DNA from: CAYOZL01 sp964408435
GTDB taxonomy: Bacteria; Bdellovibrionota_C; UBA2361; SZUA-149; CAYOZL01
Direction of reading: 5' to 3'
Assembly: GCA_964408435.1 (NCBI GenBank)
Contig: CAYOZL010000076.1
Span: forward strand, 1-8,994
DNA: 8,994 nt
The notes beneath the pieces are model-generated. The model saw nothing but the letters and a program-made list of their open reading frames with translations. It did no database searches and was not told the origin of the DNA. Positions 5,870 to 8,994 of the stretch are shown here, piece by piece (positions within the stretch are counted from its first letter, which is position 1; the number at the start of each line of letters is the position of its first letter). Position numbers and translations under genes: made by a program.

Positions 5870-6066
5870 ATTTGTGTATCGAAATAAGCTAATATATCGT
5901 GCTTCCAAATAATATCGTGCAATGAATTTAAATTTTAGCGTGCTTTGAAATTAATTTAGCGTGTATCTAAATTAGTTTTAACGTGCTTTGAGAATGAATA
6001 ATTCGTGCAATGAGAATAACAAGTATCGTGAATCGGTCCTCGTACTTATCGTGAATCGAAAGAAAA
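5870..6066 (+). repeat. Iteron array (nine direct repeats of about 22 bp)
   Basis: The core (T/A)CGTG followed by a TGAAAT-like stretch recurs with GTG at 5874, 5899, 5917, 5940, 5961, 5983, 6005, 6028 and 6051. Spacings are 25, 18, 23, 21, 22, 22, 23 and 23 bases, close to two helical turns. The best copies read GCGTGCTTTGAAATTAA (5938) and ACGTGCTTTGAGAATGA (5981). The last two copies change to ATCGTGAATCG. Such phased direct repeats beside an initiator gene are binding sites for that initiator and set plasmid copy number. The first copy at 5874 is degenerate. Confidence 0.88.
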
Positions 6067-6067
6067 A

Positions 6068-6095
6068 TTAAGGGTTAAGTATCTGTATTTATAGT
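6068..6095 (+). promoter_or_regulatory. Candidate repA promoter
   Basis: TTAAGG (6068-6073) and TATAGT (6090-6095) are 16 bases apart. The -10 element is good and the -35 weak. It directly follows the last iteron, so RepA bound to the array could repress it. The transcript would have a leader of about 110 bases containing the GTAC repeats. Confidence 0.35.
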
Positions 6096-6108
6096 TTTTT
6101 TTTGCTCT

Positions 6109-6161
6109 GTACTAAGGTACTGATCAATAAATATGTACTCTTGTAAGTACTATTAGTACTT
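6109..6161. repeat. GTAC repeat cluster and palindrome in the repA leader
   Basis: GTAC occurs five times in about 50 bases (6109, 6117, 6135, 6147, 6156), mostly as GTACT. The last two form a perfect palindrome AAGTACTA-T-TAGTACTT (6145-6161). This looks like a regulator binding cluster or a foldable mRNA leader upstream of repA; the partner is unknown. The direct repeat AAAGTTAG (6181-6188 and 6191-6198) follows, and its second copy merges with the ribosome binding site. Confidence 0.5.
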
Positions 6162-6209
6162 TGATAATAATATACAACTTAAAGTTAGTTAAAGTTAGGA
6201 ATTATTTTT

Positions 6210-7670
6210 TTGAAATTTAATACAAAGAAAATTACATCGATAAACTCTTCAAGAGATGAAATGAATTTAGCAGAATTTCCAATTGCTGTTCTTTCTACTC
6301 GAGCAAATAAGAATATTAAAACTTTAGAGTTCACAGACCAAATTAAAAATACTCAAGGAAGATTAGTAGAAAGAAAATGGATAATAACAGGAGCTGATAA
6401 ATTTGGTTTACCAACTTGCACAGATGATGATGTAGTTCTTGGTTTAATTAAAACATCTATGAATCATGGATTTAAAGATAGAAAAGTTTATTTCTCTAGA
6501 TACGAATTATTAAAAACTCTACATTGGAGCACTGAAGGAAGAAGCTATAAGAGACTTATAAAATCATTAGATAGGCTCTCTGGAGTAAGAATAAGAAGTT
6601 CTAATTCATTTTACGATAATAGTTCTAAAAGCTATCAAACAAGGAACTTCGGCGTTATTGACGCTTATGAAATAAATGATGAAAGAATAAACAAAGATAG
6701 AAAGAAAAGTTTTTTTATTTGGAGCGAAGCTATTTTTGAATCCTTTAAAGCTGGGTTTATTAAAAAGATAGATTTAAATTTTTATTTTAATCTTAAATGC
6801 GCTGCTTCTAGAAGGTTATATCGATATTTTGATAAACACTTTTATTTTAGAAGTTCAATTGAAGATAATTTACAAAAATTAGCTTTTGAAAAAATAGGAC
6901 TTTCAAGAAATTACAAATATATCTCTAGTATTAAACAACAATTAGAACCTGCTTTAGATGAGTTATGTGAAAAAGGTTTTTTAAGTTCATACAGTTTTTC
7001 AGGCAGGGGAGAAGCTACAAAGATTAGAGTTAATAGTTCAAAATTTCAAGAAAAGTTACCTATAGACCAGATTAAAGAAACAAATTTAACAAATAACTCA
7101 AGCTCTAAAATTCTTAGTGAGAATAACAATGAAAGCGGTTATGAAAAAAGTGCCCCACCTCAAGAACTTTTATCTTTACTAGTTAAAAGAGGCATTCATA
7201 TAAACCAAGCAAAAAAACTTCTTACGAATAGAAGCGTTAGCGATTTATTAAAAATACCTTCTATTGTTTCTTACTTTGATACTTTAGTAGCAAATAAGGA
7301 TAAAAAAATATCAATTAATCCACAAGGCTTTTTATATCGAGCTGTGCAGTATCCAAATAAATTTATAGTTCCAAACTATAAAAATAATGGATATAATAAC
7401 CAAAACAATAATGGACTTAATAAAAGACCTGAGAGAAAACCCTTTAAAAACTATACTGAAAACAACACTAAAAATGGCACTAAAAGCCACCTTAAAAGTA
7501 TAGCAAATACGAAATACACGTTTGAAAAAGAAAATTTAATAGAAGTTTTAAAAAAGAAAGTTGAAAAAAAGGTATCTTTTCTTAAAGGCATTTTATCAGA
7601 AGATAAATACCAAGAAGCATTTACAAAATGCTTACAAGACGAATTTAAAAAAGCTAACTTAAGTATTTAA
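6210..7670 (+). CDS. repA: Replication initiator protein (RPA family)
   Basis: A 486-residue plasmid initiator that would bind the adjacent iterons, open the origin and recruit the replisome. The RPA-type domain covers about residues 14-280. Its family hallmarks are SRDEMNLAEFPIAVLS (14-29), KTLEF (37-41), ITGADKFGLPT (59-69), DDDVVLGLI (72-80), YFSRYELLKTLHW (94-106), EGRSYKRL (109-116), FKAGFIKKIDLNFYFNLK (179-196), ASRRLYRYFDKHFYFR (199-214) and a winged-helix-like GLSRNYKYISSIKQQLEPAL (230-249). A second region at about 317-388 (PPQELLSLLVKRGI to NPQGFLYRAVQ) matches the C-terminal module of such initiators. An Asn-rich linker and a Lys-rich end follow. The start is TTG at 6210 with AGGA nine bases upstream; the first ATG (6261) would cut the conserved motif. 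A TTG start may keep expression low. Confidence 0.92.
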   Translation: MKFNTKKITSINSSRDEMNLAEFPIAVLSTRANKNIKTLEFTDQIKNTQGRLVERKWIITGADKFGLPTCTDDDVVLGLIKTSMNHGFKDRKVYFSRYELLKTLHWSTEGRSYKRLIKSLDRLSGVRIRSSNSFYDNSSKSYQTRNFGVIDAYEINDERINKDRKKSFFIWSEAIFESFKAGFIKKIDLNFYFNLKCAASRRLYRYFDKHFYFRSSIEDNLQKLAFEKIGLSRNYKYISSIKQQLEPALDELCEKGFLSSYSFSGRGEATKIRVNSSKFQEKLPIDQIKETNLTNNSSSKILSENNNESGYEKSAPPQELLSLLVKRGIHINQAKKLLTNRSVSDLLKIPSIVSYFDTLVANKDKKISINPQGFLYRAVQYPNKFIVPNYKNNGYNNQNNNGLNKRPERKPFKNYTENNTKNGTKSHLKSIANTKYTFEKENLIEVLKKKVEKKVSFLKGILSEDKYQEAFTKCLQDEFKKANLSI

Positions 7671-7685
7671 TACTTAATATTAGCT
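7652..7685. terminator. AT-rich hairpin between convergent repA and SRPBCC genes
   Basis: TTAAGTATT (7659-7667) and AATACTTAA (7669-7677) form a perfect stem with a one-base loop. AGCTAA (7652-7657) pairs with TTAGCT (7680-7685) after a small internal bulge. It covers the repA stop codon and reaches the 3' end of the SRPBCC gene. Its position fits a bidirectional transcript end, but the stem has little GC, so it is not a classical intrinsic terminator. Confidence 0.4.
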
Positions 7686-7687
7686 AA

Positions 7688-8146
7688 CTATAGTATGCCA
7701 AATTTATCTTCTAGTACTTTAGATCTATAAGAAAAAATTTGCTCTATTTGTTTCCCTACGAATAACTTTTGAACCATTATGCCTATTGGCCCAAACGGAA
7801 GAATATAACTGACTATATCAGTTGCTTTAACTCCATTTTCAATTTCCTCAAAGAAATGCTCGTGATGCCACATTTTGTAGGGACCATAGCGCTGCTCATC
7901 AATGAACATTTTATTATTTTTAATTTTAGTAATTTCGGTTACCCAAGGTAGTGGTATTTTGAGTATAGGATGAACTTTGTAGGTAATTATCATTCCTTCA
8001 TACATCTGCTTTGGTAGTTCAGATGTAATGACCATGTTTAATTCAGGTGGAGTAATAGTTTTTAAATTCTTTGGGTCAGAAAAAAAATTCCAAGCCGTTT
8101 CTAAATCAGTATCTAGTTTGATTTCTTTTTTGAGTTGAAACATCAT
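7688..8146 (-). CDS. SRPBCC family (START/polyketide cyclase-like) protein
   Basis: A 152-residue soluble protein with the helix-grip fold that binds a hydrophobic ligand in a cavity; the ligand and reaction cannot be told. Features typical of this small ligand-binding SRPBCC group are AWNFFSDPKNL (18-28), ITPPEL (31-36), FIDEQRYGPYKMWHHEHFF (81-99), DIVSYILPFGPIG (110-122), a C-terminal amphipathic helix, and IFSYR (137-141). Relatives often sit next to NAD-dependent epimerase genes, but none is present here. The ATG at 8146 is followed directly by a second ATG at 8143, and neither has a clear Shine-Dalgarno. The gene is convergent with repA (17 bp apart) and divergent from the second PEP-CTERM gene. 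There is no signal peptide, so it is probably cytoplasmic. Confidence 0.85.
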   Translation of the reverse strand: MMFQLKKEIKLDTDLETAWNFFSDPKNLKTITPPELNMVITSELPKQMYEGMIITYKVHPILKIPLPWVTEITKIKNNKMFIDEQRYGPYKMWHHEHFFEEIENGVKATDIVSYILPFGPIGIMVQKLFVGKQIEQIFSYRSKVLEDKFGIL

Positions 8147-8203
8147 AATGAATCGACGTAATATATTTAATTATCGCACTAGCTAAAAGTGAATTAAAAA
8201 CAC

Positions 8204-8233
8204 AGCACCAAAAAGCCTTTAATTACAGGTGCT
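8204..8233. repeat. Inverted repeat in the divergent SRPBCC / PEP-CTERM intergenic region
   Basis: AGCACC (8204-8209) and GGTGCT (8228-8233) are perfect arms around an 18-base loop, with AACAC and GTGTT forming an outer pair further out. On the minus strand a GTGTTTTT tract follows the stem, which looks like a weak terminator, but no minus-strand gene is seen upstream. It could also be a regulatory hairpin. The evidence is structural only. Confidence 0.3.
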
Positions 8234-8261
8234 TGCATTAAGTGTTTTACTTTTTAATTAT

Positions 8262-8288
8262 TTGAGGTATATATCCTATCGTTATAAT
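8262..8288 (+). promoter_or_regulatory. Candidate promoter of the second PEP-CTERM gene
   Basis: A perfect TATAAT (8283-8288) is preceded by TTGAGG (8262-8267) at a spacing of 15 bases, slightly short for sigma-70. Transcription would start near 8295, inside the palindrome at 8292-8307. Confidence 0.45.
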
Positions 8289-8291
8289 TTT

Positions 8292-8307
8292 ATACTACTT
8301 GTAGTAT
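8292..8307. promoter_or_regulatory. Operator-like palindrome upstream of the second PEP-CTERM gene
   Basis: ATACTAC (8292-8298), a TT centre and GTAGTAT (8301-8307) make a perfect 16-bp palindrome just after the TATAAT box and 19 bp before the start codon. This is a typical place for a repressor site. I do not recognise the regulator. Confidence 0.5.
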
Positions 8308-8326
8308 TAATAAGGGGATTATTTAG

Positions 8327-8994
8327 ATGTTAAATAAATTATTATCAACAATTTTATTTGTTGCTATCTTGCCACTTTCGGCAAACGCAACAGGTATCAT
8401 TCTATTGAATCTATCTGATACAACAGATGTTGGAGCAGATTTTCAATTCAATGACGCAACTTCAGAGCTTAGTACAATTGATACTACAGCAACAGGAAAT
8501 GCGGGTGACCAATTAACTGATGTTCAGTATGAGCAAGATTTAGCTTTTCTTACTGACATTATGTCAAACGCAAGTTTCACACTTACAGGCGTATTAGCTA
8601 GTGGAGCTCCTACAGTTGTAGGAACTACTATTATTCAAAATACTACTGGTGGAACTTTTGGATTATATGACACTGCTGACCAACTGTTACTTGCTGGTGC
8701 TTTTAATAATGGGTCTCTTGTAGGTTCATTATCTTCAACTACTGGAAGTTTCTTTGATAGTGATACTATCAATTTTACAGGTGGTAGCTTGTTATCTTTT
8801 ATTAGTCCTAATAATGGTGGCTTAAGTATAGCGTTATCAAATATACTTTCTGGTGGAAATCCAGGTTTGTCATTATCAAACAATTCATTAGCAAGTTTTC
8901 TTTCTAATGGTATTGTTACTATTACGACTGAAACACAAACTGCTGTTCCAGAGCCAATGAGTATGACTCTATTAATTTCGGGTCTTGCTGGTAT
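8327..8994 (+). CDS. PEP-CTERM sorting domain-containing secreted protein (partial, 3' end cut)
   Basis: The open frame codes for 222 residues and continues past the window end. It starts with a Sec signal peptide (MLNKLL, hydrophobic core, LPLSANA with cleavage after ANA). A long Ser/Thr/Gly/Asn-rich region with many predicted beta strands follows, without a known domain. The end reads TAVPEPMSMTLLISGLAG, the start of a PEP-CTERM tail (VPEP plus hydrophobic helix); the closing Arg/Lys cluster lies beyond the window. The ATG at 8327 has a good AAGGGGA site eight bases upstream. The LPLSANA end of the signal peptide is the same as in the other PEP-CTERM protein here, so both should use the same export route, but the bodies look different. 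Exosortase would process it at the envelope. A promoter and a perfect palindrome precede it. Confidence 0.85.
   Translation, partial: MLNKLLSTILFVAILPLSANATGIILLNLSDTTDVGADFQFNDATSELSTIDTTATGNAGDQLTDVQYEQDLAFLTDIMSNASFTLTGVLASGAPTVVGTTIIQNTTGGTFGLYDTADQLLLAGAFNNGSLVGSLSSTTGSFFDSDTINFTGGSLLSFISPNNGGLSIALSNILSGGNPGLSLSNNSLASFLSNGIVTITTETQTAVPEPMSMTLLISGLAG

Larger units (their letters stand above)
5616..6209. other. Origin of replication / centromere region between parA and repA
   Basis: About 590 bp without a gene. From left to right it contains a GCCCGGGC palindrome (5652-5659), an inverted iteron-like site (5678-5698), a parS-like palindrome (5710-5726), GTTTCACGTAA resembling half of a canonical parS (5752-5762), short palindromes TTAAGC-A-GCTTAA (5765-5777) and CGCTTAAGCG (5812-5821), a DnaA-like box (5824-5832), the direct iterons (about 5870-6066), and an AT-rich tract with GTAC repeats up to repA. 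Iterons, a DnaA box and AT-rich DNA next to an initiator gene are the standard parts of an iteron plasmid origin. Strand opening is most likely in the AT-rich part at about 6080-6205. Confidence 0.85.

Noticed and set aside
5870..6066. CRISPR-like repeat array
   Set aside because: Repeats are degenerate, about 22 bp from centre to centre, with no unique spacers and no cas gene; they are iterons next to repA.
7769..7951. Plus-strand open frame of 60 codons
   Set aside because: It is antisense within the SRPBCC gene and has no recognisable motif.
8635..8883. Minus-strand open frame of 82 codons
   Set aside because: It is antisense to the second PEP-CTERM gene, whose plus-strand frame has a signal peptide, ribosome binding site and VPEP tail.

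Overview
The window is an AT-rich stretch of bacterial DNA that reads as the replication and partition core of a plasmid or chromid-like secondary replicon. The key signs are a replication initiator of the RPA family (repA), a divergent parA-parB pair, about nine ~22-bp iterons and a DnaA-box-like site between them, and two near-identical 17-bp palindromes that look like parS centromeres. Two secreted proteins with PEP-CTERM sorting tails point to a Gram-negative-type envelope with an exosortase system. The phylum cannot be fixed from the sequence; the RPA-type initiator and PEP-CTERM proteins only make a diderm lineage likely.

Left region (1-1346): a complete integron-type tyrosine recombinase (intI) with the IntI-specific insertion and all catalytic residues. 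It is preceded by four copies of a 12-15 bp motif, two of which form a perfect 34-bp palindrome at a plausible transcription start, and one of which overlaps the start codon. No cassette array or convincing attC lies inside the window. A strong hairpin terminator separates intI from a convergent PEP-CTERM gene.

Middle region (1347-5615, all minus strand): the order of transcription is parA, parB, galU, efp, then the PEP-CTERM gene. parA and parB overlap by 44 bp. galU (UDP-glucose synthesis) and efp (elongation factor P) are normally chromosomal housekeeping genes, so their place behind a parAB pair is unusual. A short trace of a second tyrosine recombinase C-terminus may lie near 2240-2304.

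Origin region (5616-6209): about 590 bp without a gene. It holds one parS-like palindrome, a possible degenerate parS half-site, short TTAAG palindromes, a DnaA-like box, the iteron array, a cluster of GTAC repeats and AT-rich DNA. An inverted iteron-like copy sits in front of parA, which suggests cross-talk between replication and partition.

Right region (6210-8994): repA begins at TTG with a good ribosome binding site. It converges on a small SRPBCC-fold protein gene across an AT-rich hairpin. A second PEP-CTERM gene, preceded by a promoter and a perfect operator-like palindrome, is cut off by the window end inside its sorting tail.

Taken together, RepA with the iterons would start replication and ParA-ParB-parS would segregate the copies. 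IntI would give the replicon a route to capture gene cassettes. galU and the PEP-CTERM proteins fit a cargo concerned with exopolysaccharide and cell surface; this last link is inference.
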